This document shows, in pieces, positions 34,697 through 43,197 of a stretch of 64,000 nt of DNA (position 1 is the first letter of the stretch; each line of letters starts with the position of its first letter). The stretch is from positions 40,715 through 104,714 of the forward strand of contig JAGCDQ010000034.1 of the NCBI GenBank assembly GCA_017651245.1, read 5' to 3'. The DNA is from Bacteroidaceae bacterium. Its GTDB lineage: Bacteria; Bacteroidota; Bacteroidia; Bacteroidales; Bacteroidaceae. The position numbers and the translations under genes were made by a program. The notes beneath the pieces are model-generated. The model ran no database searches and had not been told where the DNA came from. It saw only the letters and a program-made list of their open reading frames with translations.

Positions 34697-35194
34697 ATGA
34701 AGAAAGTGTTTTTCAGTTTTGTCATTGTGGCAGCAGGGCTGCTCGTGGCATCGTGTGGTAACAAGTCTGCAAAAGATGCAAGTGGAGTTGACAGTACTGT
34801 AACAGAACAGGCTGCTGGTAGCAAGGAACTCAAGGAAGGCGACAAAGGTCCTGGCATCGTGGCTACGGAGAAGTTCTCTTTTGATGTGCCTGAAGGATGG
34901 GAAATAGAGAACTATATAGAGTCGGGTTACGTCAAGGTGGCTCTAAGACAACCTTCTGATCAGGCTATTGCTGTGGAGATTAAGGATGGCAAGGTTGAGG
35001 ATGACCACAAGGACTGGAAACAGTTGGACGATAAGACCATAGGTGATAAAACGTATGTAGAAAAAGAGGATGGAAGTTTCCGATATATGTTGAGCCAGCT
35101 GGATGATAGCCATTATCTCGCTATATTCGCATTCCATGTGGCTTCAGGAGATCCGATACTTACAAAGGTGATTGAGTCAATCAATCTGAAATAA
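34697..35194 (+). CDS. Small lipoprotein of unknown function
   Basis: A 165-residue protein with a lipoprotein signal (LLVASC, then GNKSAKDAS). The mature part starts with an acidic/Lys linker, then a compact domain: FDVPEGWEIENYIESGYVKVAL, a hydrophilic middle and HYLAIFAFHVASGDPILTKVIESIN. The layout recalls small PsbP/DUF1795-like folds, but no confident family can be given. Its stop is one base from the stop of the convergent DUF4834 gene, leaving no room for a separate terminator. Confidence 0.7.
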   Translation: MKKVFFSFVIVAAGLLVASCGNKSAKDASGVDSTVTEQAAGSKELKEGDKGPGIVATEKFSFDVPEGWEIENYIESGYVKVALRQPSDQAIAVEIKDGKVEDDHKDWKQLDDKTIGDKTYVEKEDGSFRYMLSQLDDSHYLAIFAFHVASGDPILTKVIESINLK

Positions 35195-35195
35195 C

Positions 35196-35432
35196 TTATT
35201 CCTCATAGTCGACGTATTCTCCCTCGTCATCGGGGATGATGCGTTTCTGTGACTCTTCGGGTGAGCGGCTGTCGTAGATTACGTTGCCGTTCACCTTTGT
35301 TTGATGTGTGTTTTCGCGCTGTTGGAATCGCTTAGCACTATTAATAATCTTCCTGAAAAATGTATAGGCTGTGACTAATAACAGAATGAAGGTCACAAGG
35401 AAGAAAATAAAAATGAATTTTAATAATGCCAT
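35196..35432 (-). CDS. DUF4834 family small membrane protein
   Basis: 78 residues: one N-terminal membrane helix (FIFIFFLVTFILLLVTAYTFF), then a basic segment and an acidic end with GNVIYDSRSPEESQKRIIPDDEGEYVDYEE-like composition. This pattern (helix, short basic stretch, acidic EYVDYEE tail) is that of DUF4834, a Bacteroidales family often found next to pssA/psd. It is three bases downstream of pssA and so belongs to the phospholipid operon; its function is unknown. Confidence 0.8.
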   Translation of the reverse strand: MALLKFIFIFFLVTFILLLVTAYTFFRKIINSAKRFQQRENTHQTKVNGNVIYDSRSPEESQKRIIPDDEGEYVDYEE

Positions 35433-35435
35433 CTG

Positions 35436-36140
35436 CTATGCCTCCTTCTTCTTGCTGACAATGACAGACAGGATGATGTACCAAAGTATGATGGCAGCTA
35501 TACCGCTCACATGTAGCCACAGTAGTAAGGGGATGCATGAGAGAATGAACAGATAACGCACCTCGTTACCTTTCCAACTCCATTGCTTGAACTTCAAGGC
35601 AAACATCGGAACCTCGCAGATGAGTAGCCAACAACTCAGAAGGATGCCAGTGATGAGGATGAATACGACCCAAGGGGTGGTGTGCAAAACTTCAGGAGCA
35701 CCAACTATGAGTGAACCCCAAAAAAGTGCATTTGCAGGTGTCGGCAATCCTATGAATCCCATTGCTTGACGCTCGTCAAGGTTGAATTTTGCCAATCGGA
35801 GGGCAGAAAAAGCTGCCATAAGAAAGGCAACGAATGGTAGGAAGAATCGTGCGGACTCTAAAGTCTCTGGTAGAGCATGTGTGTTAAGTTCGTTGAATAG
35901 AATCATTGACGGAGCCACACCGAAAGTTACCACATCTGCTAATGAGTCAAGTTCTTTACCAATTGGGGAGCTGACATGTAGTAGTCGAGCGGTCATACCG
36001 TCAAAGAAGTCGAATATAGCACCGATAACAATCCACAATAATGCCATCTCTGCGTTGGATGATAATGCATAGACAATGGCAATGCATCCCGAAATGAGGT
36101 TACAGCATGTGATGCTGTTGGGTATATTGAGTAATTTCAT
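35436..36140 (-). CDS. pssA: CDP-diacylglycerol-serine O-phosphatidyltransferase
   Basis: Integral membrane enzyme that makes phosphatidylserine from CDP-diacylglycerol and serine. The CDP-alcohol phosphotransferase motif D-G-x2-A-R-x8-G-x3-D-x3-D is present as DGMTARLLHVSSPIGKELD followed by SLAD. Several hydrophobic helices span the remainder. It lies 32 bases downstream of psd on the same strand, so the two steps to phosphatidylethanolamine are encoded together, with the DUF4834 gene as third member. Confidence 0.96.
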   Translation of the reverse strand: MKLLNIPNSITCCNLISGCIAIVYALSSNAEMALLWIVIGAIFDFFDGMTARLLHVSSPIGKELDSLADVVTFGVAPSMILFNELNTHALPETLESARFFLPFVAFLMAAFSALRLAKFNLDERQAMGFIGLPTPANALFWGSLIVGAPEVLHTTPWVVFILITGILLSCWLLICEVPMFALKFKQWSWKGNEVRYLFILSCIPLLLWLHVSGIAAIILWYIILSVIVSKKKEA

Positions 36141-36172
36141 TATATTATAACCTTTTCAGACTCCTTGGCTTC

Positions 36173-36877
36173 TTAATTTTGAATATTGGGAAGCTTGGCA
36201 ATAATTGTTTGGTCACCTGTGGTGCTCTGTCCCATAGTGACGCAAACTTCAGTACCTAATGGTAAATATACATCAACGCGTGATCCCAACTTGATGAATC
36301 CAAGATGTTCGTCGATGTAGCAATCTTCGCCTTCCTTTGCGTATGTGACGATTCGTCGTGCTACTGCTCCAGCAATCTGACGACATAAGATATCCTCATC
36401 TTCAGGCGTGGTGATCATGATGTCGGCATGTTCATTCTCCTCGCTAGCCTTTGGTAGCCAAGCTTTATGGAAGTTTCCATCTTTATGCTTCACGAGTTTT
36501 ATCTTGCCATCTACAGGGAACCAATTGGCATGTACGTTCCATAAACTCATAAAGATGCTTATCATAAGTCGCTTGTCATGAAAATATTCATGTTCTTCCA
36601 CTTCTTCGATTACCACAATTTTACCATCGGCAGGAGCCACAACAATTCTGTCGGTATCATCAGTCCCAAAATACCGAATAGGGCATCTGTAAAAATTTGT
36701 TACAATGCCATACACAGTTCCGAATATTACCAAGAATGTCCAGAAAGGTATTTTTGTGTCGAAGAGGAACCACAGAGCAATGGCTATCGTGACCAAAGCT
36801 ATTGCCCCGTAGAGCAAAGTGTTTGTTCCTTCACGGTGGATCCTTATTTTTTTAAGTTTTTTGATTCTTTTACCCAT
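36173..36877 (-). CDS. psd: Phosphatidylserine decarboxylase
   Basis: Converts phosphatidylserine to phosphatidylethanolamine using a pyruvoyl group formed by self-cleavage. Two N-terminal membrane helices ([35 protein letters not shown]) precede the catalytic domain with [35 protein letters not shown] and the cleavage-site region [15 protein letters not shown], where the Gly-Ser bond is processed. The 234-residue length fits the short (archaeal/Bacteroidetes-type) Psd group. First gene of the psd-pssA-DUF4834 operon, with a promoter at 36910-36917. Confidence 0.95.
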   Translation of the reverse strand: MGKRIKKLKKIRIHREGTNTLLYGAIALVTIAIALWFLFDTKIPFWTFLVIFGTVYGIVTNFYRCPIRYFGTDDTDRIVVAPADGKIVVIEEVEEHEYFHDKRLMISIFMSLWNVHANWFPVDGKIKLVKHKDGNFHKAWLPKASEENEHADIMITTPEDEDILCRQIAGAVARRIVTYAKEGEDCYIDEHLGFIKLGSRVDVYLPLGTEVCVTMGQSTTGDQTIIAKLPNIQN

Positions 36878-36909
36878 TTACATAAGTTATGTAGATTGTT
36901 AGTCGCGTG

Positions 36910-36917
36910 CAAAGGTA
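36910..36917 (-). promoter_or_regulatory. -7 box of psd operon
   Basis: CAAAGGTA on the + strand, reading TACCTTTG on the - strand, 33 bases before the psd start. Confidence 0.65.
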
Positions 36918-36996
36918 AGAAATAAATGTGTAATGTGTGGTTAGGATTGGATATTTTTTTCCAAACTTTGAAAAAAAGATAATATTTTCTGTCTTC

Positions 36997-37028
36997 TTTG
37001 GTGGGCTCATGGGAATGTGTTAACTTTG
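36997..37028 (+). promoter_or_regulatory. Promoter of dnaE
   Basis: TTTG at 36997-37000 and TAACTTTG at 37021-37028, 20 bases apart, 22 bases before the ATG. It is divergent from the psd promoter. Confidence 0.75.
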
Positions 37029-37050
37029 AAGTCAAAATATTGCTTAATAT

Positions 37051-40000
37051 ATGGAAGATTTTATACATCTGCACGTACATACTTATTATTCTATCCTTGA
37101 TGGTCAGTCGCCTATACGGAAGTTGGTAGACAAAGCAGTAGCTAATGGAATGAAGGGAATGGCAATAACCGATCATGGCGACATGTTTGGTGTGAAGGAG
37201 CTGTTTGACTATTGTAAGACTGTTAACAAAAAACTCAAGGATGAAGGCAAGGAACCCTTTAAACCGATATTTGGATGCGAGGTGTATGTTGCAAGAAATG
37301 GTGGAAAAGAACTGAAGCGTGACAAGAGCGACATGGGTGGATATCACCTGATATTGCTCGCAAAGAATTATCAGGGTTATAAGAATCTGGTGAAGATCGT
37401 GAGCCGTGCATGGGTGGATGGTTTCTATATGCGACCACGTACTGATCGTGCAGATTTGGAACGTTATCATGAGGGTATTATTTGTTGTTCGGCATGTATT
37501 GCAGGTGAGGCACCCCATAAAATTCTTCAGGGAGATATAGCTGGTGCCAGAGAGTCGATAGAATGGCACAAAAGAGTGTTTGGCGATGACTATTATTTGG
37601 AACTTCAACGACATGAGGTTACAGATTCGAACATACGTGCCAACCGTGAGACTTTCCCGTTACAGCAAAAGGCAAACAAAGTGTTAATTGAGTTGGCACG
37701 CGAGTATGGTATAAAATTAGTATGTACCAATGACTGTCATTTCGTTGATAAGGAAAATGCTGAGGCTCACGATCACCTGCTGTGTCTTGCTACATCAAAG
37801 GATTTGGATGATCCGACACGTATGCTTTATTCCAAGCAGGAGTGGTTCAAGACGCGTGAGGAAATGAATGCCATCTTCTCTGATGTGCCTGAAGCCCTTT
37901 CTAATACGTTAGATGTGCTCAGCAAGGTTGAGACATATAATATAAACCATGACCCTATCATGCCATTCTTTCCTATCCCGGAGAGTTTCGGAACAGAGGA
38001 AGATGTCAGAAAAAAGTATAGCGAGGAAGACTTGTTCTTGGAGTTTACCTCCGATGAAAACGGTAAAAATCCGCTTCCGAAAGAAGAAGGAGAAAAGAAA
38101 ATAGCTCACCTTGGAGGTATCGATAAATTATACCGAATAAAGTTCGAAGCAGAGTATCTTGCCAAATTGGCATATGATGGGGCAAGCCGACTCTATGGTG
38201 ATCCCCTGCCAGAAGATGTGCATGAGCGTATCAACTTCGAGTTGCATATTATGAAGACGATGGGCTTCCCTGGTTACTTCCTCATAGTACAGGATTTCAT
38301 TAACTCGGCACGTAATGAATTAGGTGTTATGGTAGGACCGGGACGTGGCTCTGCAGCGGGTTCTGTGGTGGCATATTGCTTGGGAATCACTAAGATTGAC
38401 CCGATGAAGTACGACCTTCTGTTTGAGCGTTTCCTCAATCCCGACCGTATATCTTTGCCAGATATTGATACCGACTTCGATGATGATGGTCGTGGAAAAG
38501 TGCTTCAGTGGGTGGAAGATAAGTATGGTCACGAGAATTGCGCCCATATTATAACATACTCGTCAATGGCAACGAAGAACTCTATCAAGGACGTTGCTCG
38601 TGTGGAAAAAGTACCTCTTGATGTGTCGAATGCCTTGTGTAAGGCTATTCCTGATCGCTTGCCGAACGATATGAAAATGAATCTGCCCAACGCTATCAAG
38701 TGTACACCGATGTTGCAAGATGCAGAGGTATCGGACGATCTCAGACTTCGCAATACTATTAAATATGCTAAGATGCTTGAGGGAACAATCCGTGGTACTG
38801 GTATTCATGCATGTGGATTCATTATTTGTCGAGACCCTATCAGTGACTGGGTGCCAGTCTCCACTGCCGACGATCCTGATGAGAAGGGCAGAAAGGTAAA
38901 CTGTACTCAATATGATGGTCACGTGATTGAAGAGACGGGTTTGATAAAGATGGACTTCCTTGGATTGAAGACACTGTCGGAGTTGAAGGAGGCTGTGGAG
39001 AATATACGCTTGAGTACTGGCAAGGTGATAGACCTTGATACAATACCTATAGACGATCCTAAGACCTATGAACTGTATCAGAAAGGACAGACGATTGGAA
39101 CCTTTCAGTTTGAGTCTGGAGGTATGCAGAACTATCTGCGCCAGTTACATCCAACGGTGTTTGAGGATCTTATAGCCATGAACGCTCTCTATCGACCAGG
39201 ACCAATGGATTATATTCCCGATTTTATCAAGAGAAAAAATGATCCGTCGCTGGTGAAATACGATATTCCTTGCATGGAGAAATACCTCAAGGATACATAC
39301 GGTATTACCGTGTATCAGGAGCAAGTGATGTTGTTGTCACGTCAGCTTGCTGACTTCACCCGAGGAGAGAGTGATGCCCTCAGAAAGGCGATGGGAAAGA
39401 AGAAAAAGAACATCGTTGATGCGATGAGACCGAAGTTTATTGAGGGTGGAAAGAAAAACGGACACGACCCGCAAGTGCTGGAGAAAATCTGGGCGGACTG
39501 GGAGAAGTTTGCGTCCTATGCATTCAATAAGAGTCATGCTACATGCTATTCTTGGGTTGCATATCAGACGGCATATTTAAAAGCAAACTACCCGGCTGAG
39601 TATATGGCAGCTATCATGAGCCGGCGTAAGGATCAGATAACGGAAATCACCAAGCTAATGGATGAGTGTCGTGCATTGGGAATAGAGACACTCGGCCCTG
39701 ATGTTAATGAGAGCCGAATTAAGTTTACGGTAAACAAGAAAGGAGAGATTCGTTTTGGACTTGCTGGTATCAAAGGTATGGGCGAAGGTCCTGCTGAGTG
39801 TATCATCAAGGAGCGTGAGAAGCATGGCGTTTATAAGGATATCTATGATTTTATGGAACGTGTAGACTTGCGTAATGTCAACAGAAAAGTGTTGGAAAGT
39901 CTTGCATATAGCGGTGGATTCGATAGTTTTGGACTGATGCGTGAACAATTCTTTGCACCGAATTCAAAGGGTGAGACTTTTATCGATGTTATATTGAGAT

Positions 40001-40770
40001 ATGGTCAGTTGTTCCAACAAGAGAAAGCCGAAATGCGGAACTCGCTCTTCGGAGATGATAACGAGGTTGAGATTTCTAAGCCTGTAGCTCCGCAGTCTGC
40101 TGCGTGGCCTTCAATAGAAAAACTTAATAAGGAACGTGAACTTGTTGGTATTTACCTTTCTGCTCATCCGTTGGATGAGTATGAGGTGGTTCTCAATCAT
40201 ATGTGTAATACTAAGTGTGGAGAAATCGGGCGAGACAGTGATGTGTCGGAGCTTATCAAACGTGAGGAACTGACCTTTGGCGGTATTATTACAAATGTTA
40301 GTGAGCGTTTCTCGCAGAAGACGGGAAAACCATTCGGTATTGTAACTATAGAGGATTTTGAGACGTCAGGCGAACTGGCTCTGTTTGGTGATGATTGGGC
40401 ACGTTGGGGCGGACAACTAAAAGAGAATTATACCATCTATGTAACTGGTAAGTATGTTGAGCGATTCCGAGGAAGTGGACGCTATGAGTTACGCATAGAA
40501 AAAGTTGATCAGTTGTATGATGTGAAGCAACGCCGACTCGAGAGACTGACAGTAAAGATCAATAGTAATGATATGGATGACACTCTTGCATCAGATTTGT
40601 CAGCTGTTGTCGGTGCTCATCCTGGCGAAACAGCATTCTTTGTACAGATGTATGATGTGGAGACCCAAACGACACTCCTGCTTAGAAGTAATGGTCAGGG
40701 TGTGGATGTCGACCGTCGACTGCTGATGGCTCTCAAGGGGATGAAAGGACTCGAGTACAGTATCAACTAA
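37051..40770 (+). CDS. dnaE: DNA polymerase III alpha subunit
   Basis: Replicative polymerase of 1,239 residues. Domains in order: PHP (FIHLHVHTYYSILDGQSPI, ITDHGDMFG), the PolC-type palm with GPGRGSAAGSVVAYCLGI and PDIDTDFDDDGRGKVLQW carrying catalytic aspartates, the fingers (YRPGPMDYIPDFIKRK; MGKKKKNIVDAMRPKF), a helix-hairpin-helix region (ALGIETLGPDVNESRIKF), and a C-terminal OB fold (LTFGGIITNVSERFSQKTGKPFG). No proofreading exonuclease is present, as expected for DnaE. The frame is intact. trxA follows after 60 bases. Confidence 0.97.
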   Translation: MEDFIHLHVHTYYSILDGQSPIRKLVDKAVANGMKGMAITDHGDMFGVKELFDYCKTVNKKLKDEGKEPFKPIFGCEVYVARNGGKELKRDKSDMGGYHLILLAKNYQGYKNLVKIVSRAWVDGFYMRPRTDRADLERYHEGIICCSACIAGEAPHKILQGDIAGARESIEWHKRVFGDDYYLELQRHEVTDSNIRANRETFPLQQKANKVLIELAREYGIKLVCTNDCHFVDKENAEAHDHLLCLATSKDLDDPTRMLYSKQEWFKTREEMNAIFSDVPEALSNTLDVLSKVETYNINHDPIMPFFPIPESFGTEEDVRKKYSEEDLFLEFTSDENGKNPLPKEEGEKKIAHLGGIDKLYRIKFEAEYLAKLAYDGASRLYGDPLPEDVHERINFELHIMKTMGFPGYFLIVQDFINSARNELGVMVGPGRGSAAGSVVAYCLGITKIDPMKYDLLFERFLNPDRISLPDIDTDFDDDGRGKVLQWVEDKYGHENCAHIITYSSMATKNSIKDVARVEKVPLDVSNALCKAIPDRLPNDMKMNLPNAIKCTPMLQDAEVSDDLRLRNTIKYAKMLEGTIRGTGIHACGFIICRDPISDWVPVSTADDPDEKGRKVNCTQYDGHVIEETGLIKMDFLGLKTLSELKEAVENIRLSTGKVIDLDTIPIDDPKTYELYQKGQTIGTFQFESGGMQNYLRQLHPTVFEDLIAMNALYRPGPMDYIPDFIKRKNDPSLVKYDIPCMEKYLKDTYGITVYQEQVMLLSRQLADFTRGESDALRKAMGKKKKNIVDAMRPKFIEGGKKNGHDPQVLEKIWADWEKFASYAFNKSHATCYSWVAYQTAYLKANYPAEYMAAIMSRRKDQITEITKLMDECRALGIETLGPDVNESRIKFTVNKKGEIRFGLAGIKGMGEGPAECIIKEREKHGVYKDIYDFMERVDLRNVNRKVLESLAYSGGFDSFGLMREQFFAPNSKGETFIDVILRYGQLFQQEKAEMRNSLFGDDNEVEISKPVAPQSAAWPSIEKLNKERELVGIYLSAHPLDEYEVVLNHMCNTKCGEIGRDSDVSELIKREELTFGGIITNVSERFSQKTGKPFGIVTIEDFETSGELALFGDDWARWGGQLKENYTIYVTGKYVERFRGSGRYELRIEKVDQLYDVKQRRLERLTVKINSNDMDDTLASDLSAVVGAHPGETAFFVQMYDVETQTTLLLRSNGQGVDVDRRLLMALKGMKGLEYSIN

Positions 40771-40830
40771 TGTTGGCATACTTTTTGTTGTATGTATGTT
40801 GAAGTTATCTTTTAAAATAAATATGAGATT

Positions 40831-41148
40831 ATGGAAGTAAAGATCACACAAGAGAATTTCGAGACTTTGAAGAATGGCGAGTTGCCATTGGTTGTTGACC
40901 TGTGGGCACCCTGGTGCGGTCCTTGCAAGATGGTAGGACCTGTTATCTCGGAACTGGCGCGTGACTATGATGGTAAAATCGTGGTTGGTAAGTGCGATGT
41001 AGACGAGGAGGAAGACATTGCTATGGAACTTGGAGTGCGCAACATCCCAACCATCCTCTTCTTCAAGGGTGGAGAGATTGTTGACAAGTTCGTGGGAGCA
41101 GCTCCTAAGAGTGTGCTTGATGCCAAGTTTAAAGCATTGTTGGCATAA
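40831..41148 (+). CDS. trxA: Thioredoxin
   Basis: A 105-residue single-domain thioredoxin with the classical active site LWAPWCGPCKMVGP, the conserved Asp in VVDLWAP and the cis-Pro loop RNIPTILFF. No signal peptide, so it is the cytoplasmic disulfide reductase that donates electrons to ribonucleotide reductase and others. It lies downstream of dnaE and converges with tsaE. Confidence 0.95.
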   Translation: MEVKITQENFETLKNGELPLVVDLWAPWCGPCKMVGPVISELARDYDGKIVVGKCDVDEEEDIAMELGVRNIPTILFFKGGEIVDKFVGAAPKSVLDAKFKALLA

Positions 41149-41183
41149 GCTTTCCAGTACATAATTGGGCAATATGCCTGAAA

Positions 41184-41597
41184 CTAAAAGACTATCGTCC
41201 GTGTGCCGTCAGCCTGTTCGGTGATGGTTACGCGGACGGTGTCGTTTGGCAGGATGTCCTCTATTAGTTCGGGCCATTCCAAGAAACAGATTTTTCCAGA
41301 GTAGAAATAATCCTCATACCCCATGTCGTACACTTCTTCCAACTTCTCTATGCGGTAGAAGTCGAAATGGTATATGGTGTTACTGTTCCTGTCGGTGTAC
41401 TCATTTACGATGGCAAAGGTCGGTGATGTGACAACATCCTCTACTCCCATCTGCTCACATATAGCTTTAATGAATGTGGTCTTACCTGCTCCCATGTTTC
41501 CATAGAATGCAAAGATACGATTGCTGCCTATATTTTCAACAAACGTTTTGGCAGCTAGTTGCAATGATTCAGAAGTGTCTGTAACGTGTATTTCCAT
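41184..41597 (-). CDS. tsaE: tRNA threonylcarbamoyladenosine biosynthesis ATPase TsaE
   Basis: ATPase that works with TsaB/TsaD in adding threonylcarbamoyl to A37 of ANN-decoding tRNAs. The Walker A motif is FYGNMGAGKTTFIKAIC, followed by VTSPTFAIVNEY, HFDFYRI and CFLEWPELIEDILP, all conserved in TsaE. At 137 residues it has the usual size. It lies 13 bases downstream of porX and is the last gene of the aroA-porW-porX-tsaE run. Confidence 0.95.
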   Translation of the reverse strand: MEIHVTDTSESLQLAAKTFVENIGSNRIFAFYGNMGAGKTTFIKAICEQMGVEDVVTSPTFAIVNEYTDRNSNTIYHFDFYRIEKLEEVYDMGYEDYFYSGKICFLEWPELIEDILPNDTVRVTITEQADGTRTIVF

Positions 41598-41610
41598 CTT
41601 TGTTTTATTG

Positions 41611-43164
41611 TTATCTTTTTCTTGGAGTCAATGTTATTATTGGAATCAGCATTTCTTCCATGGAGATCCCTCCATGTTGGAAAGTGTCCTTGTAGTAGCT
41701 TACGTAATAATTGTAGTTGTTTGGATAAGCGAAGAAGGCGTCTCCGTAAGAGAATACATATGAGGTACTTATGTTAGGCGATGGCAGTTGAGCCTTTGAC
41801 GGTTCCTTGATAACAAACACTTCTTTCTCGTTGTAGTTGAGATTTTTGCCGAGTTTGTATCTTAGATTGGTGTTGGTGTTACGATCGCCAATAATCTTTA
41901 TTGGGCGTGTTGCACGTATTGACCCGTGATCGGTGGTGATTATCACCTTGTAGTCGGATGTTGCCAGTAGTCGAAAGAGCTCGGATATGGCAGAATGACG
42001 AAACCAGCTCAGTGTGATACTCCTATAAGCACTCTCGTTACTTGCCAGTTCGCGTACCATCTTCATTTCTGTACGAGCATGTGAGAGCATGTCGATGAAG
42101 TTGACAACAACCACGTTTAGGTTATTGCCGTGCAGGTTGGGGTACTGTTGTATCAGTTTCTCTGCACCGGTTGAGTCATTAATTTTGTGATAAGAGAATT
42201 TGTCGTGGCGACGGAAACGATTTATCTGAGTTTCAATGAGTGGCGCTTCGTTGAGGTTTTTGCCCTCTTCCTCTTCTTCGTCCACCCATAGCTCGGGGAA
42301 CATCTGTGCTATCTGTCGTGGCATTAGTCCACTAAAAATGGCATTGCGTGCATATTGTGTGGCGGTAGGGAGTATGCTCATGTATATGTCATCCTCAATG
42401 TCGAACATGTCGCCAATCTCTTGAGACAGTATACGCCATTGGTCATATCGGAAATTGTCGATAACGATCATGAATACCTTCTCGTTCTGGTTGAGCAATG
42501 TGAAAACCTTTCGTTTGAAGATGTCTGGTGACATCATAGGCTTGTTCTCGTCATACCCTTCAATCCATCTCATGTAGTTCTTCTTGATGAACTTTGCAAA
42601 GCCGTTGTTGGCTTCCTCTTTTTGCATTTCCAGCATTTCGGTCATGGCACTCTCGGTGCTGCTGAGTTCCAGCTCCCAGCGTACAAGTCGTTTGTATACT
42701 TCAATCCAGTCCTCTACCGTATTGCTGTCTTGTATCTGTGAAGAGATGTCCATGAAGCTTTGTTGATAGCTTGTTTGAGTGACTTCCGTTACAATCTCTT
42801 TCTGATGAATGTTCTTTTTTAGCGTGAGCAGAATCTGCTTTGGGTTCACAGGCTTGATAAGATAGTCAGCTATCTTCGAACCTATAGCCTGATCCATGAT
42901 ATCCTCCTCTTCGCTCTTGGTGACCATCACAACGGGTGTTGCAGGTTGTATGTCCTTGATTTTTTGAAGCGTTTCCAGACCACTGAGTCCAGGCATTTGC
43001 TCATCGAGTAAGATGAGGTCAAAGGTCTGTTGTGAGCAAAGGTCAATGGCATCGCTGCCATTATTGACCGTTGTTACGTCATAACCCTTGTTCTCAAGAA
43101 ACATTATGTGGGCGCGAAGCAGTTCTATTTCGTCATCGACCCATAATAACAATCCGTTGCTCAT
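41611..43164 (-). CDS. porX: PorX: response regulator with PglZ phosphatase-like domain, T9SS regulator
   Basis: Residues 1-120 are a receiver domain (VDDEIELL; phospho-acceptor Asp54 in LILLDEQMPGLSG; VMVTKSEEEDIMD; YLIKPVNP). Residues ~200-510 are a PglZ/alkaline-phosphatase-superfamily domain (FMIVIDNFRYDQWRIL, TTDHGSIRATRPIKIIGD). This architecture and length (517) is that of PorX, which with kinase PorY controls type IX secretion genes in Porphyromonas gingivalis and interacts with sigma factor SigP. The window contains its neighbour PorW but no PorY. No DNA-binding domain is present. Confidence 0.95.
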   Translation of the reverse strand: MSNGLLLWVDDEIELLRAHIMFLENKGYDVTTVNNGSDAIDLCSQQTFDLILLDEQMPGLSGLETLQKIKDIQPATPVVMVTKSEEEDIMDQAIGSKIADYLIKPVNPKQILLTLKKNIHQKEIVTEVTQTSYQQSFMDISSQIQDSNTVEDWIEVYKRLVRWELELSSTESAMTEMLEMQKEEANNGFAKFIKKNYMRWIEGYDENKPMMSPDIFKRKVFTLLNQNEKVFMIVIDNFRYDQWRILSQEIGDMFDIEDDIYMSILPTATQYARNAIFSGLMPRQIAQMFPELWVDEEEEEGKNLNEAPLIETQINRFRRHDKFSYHKINDSTGAEKLIQQYPNLHGNNLNVVVVNFIDMLSHARTEMKMVRELASNESAYRSITLSWFRHSAISELFRLLATSDYKVIITTDHGSIRATRPIKIIGDRNTNTNLRYKLGKNLNYNEKEVFVIKEPSKAQLPSPNISTSYVFSYGDAFFAYPNNYNYYVSYYKDTFQHGGISMEEMLIPIITLTPRKR

Positions 43165-43197
43165 ATTATCTAACCTTTAAACTTTTTACTCTAAACT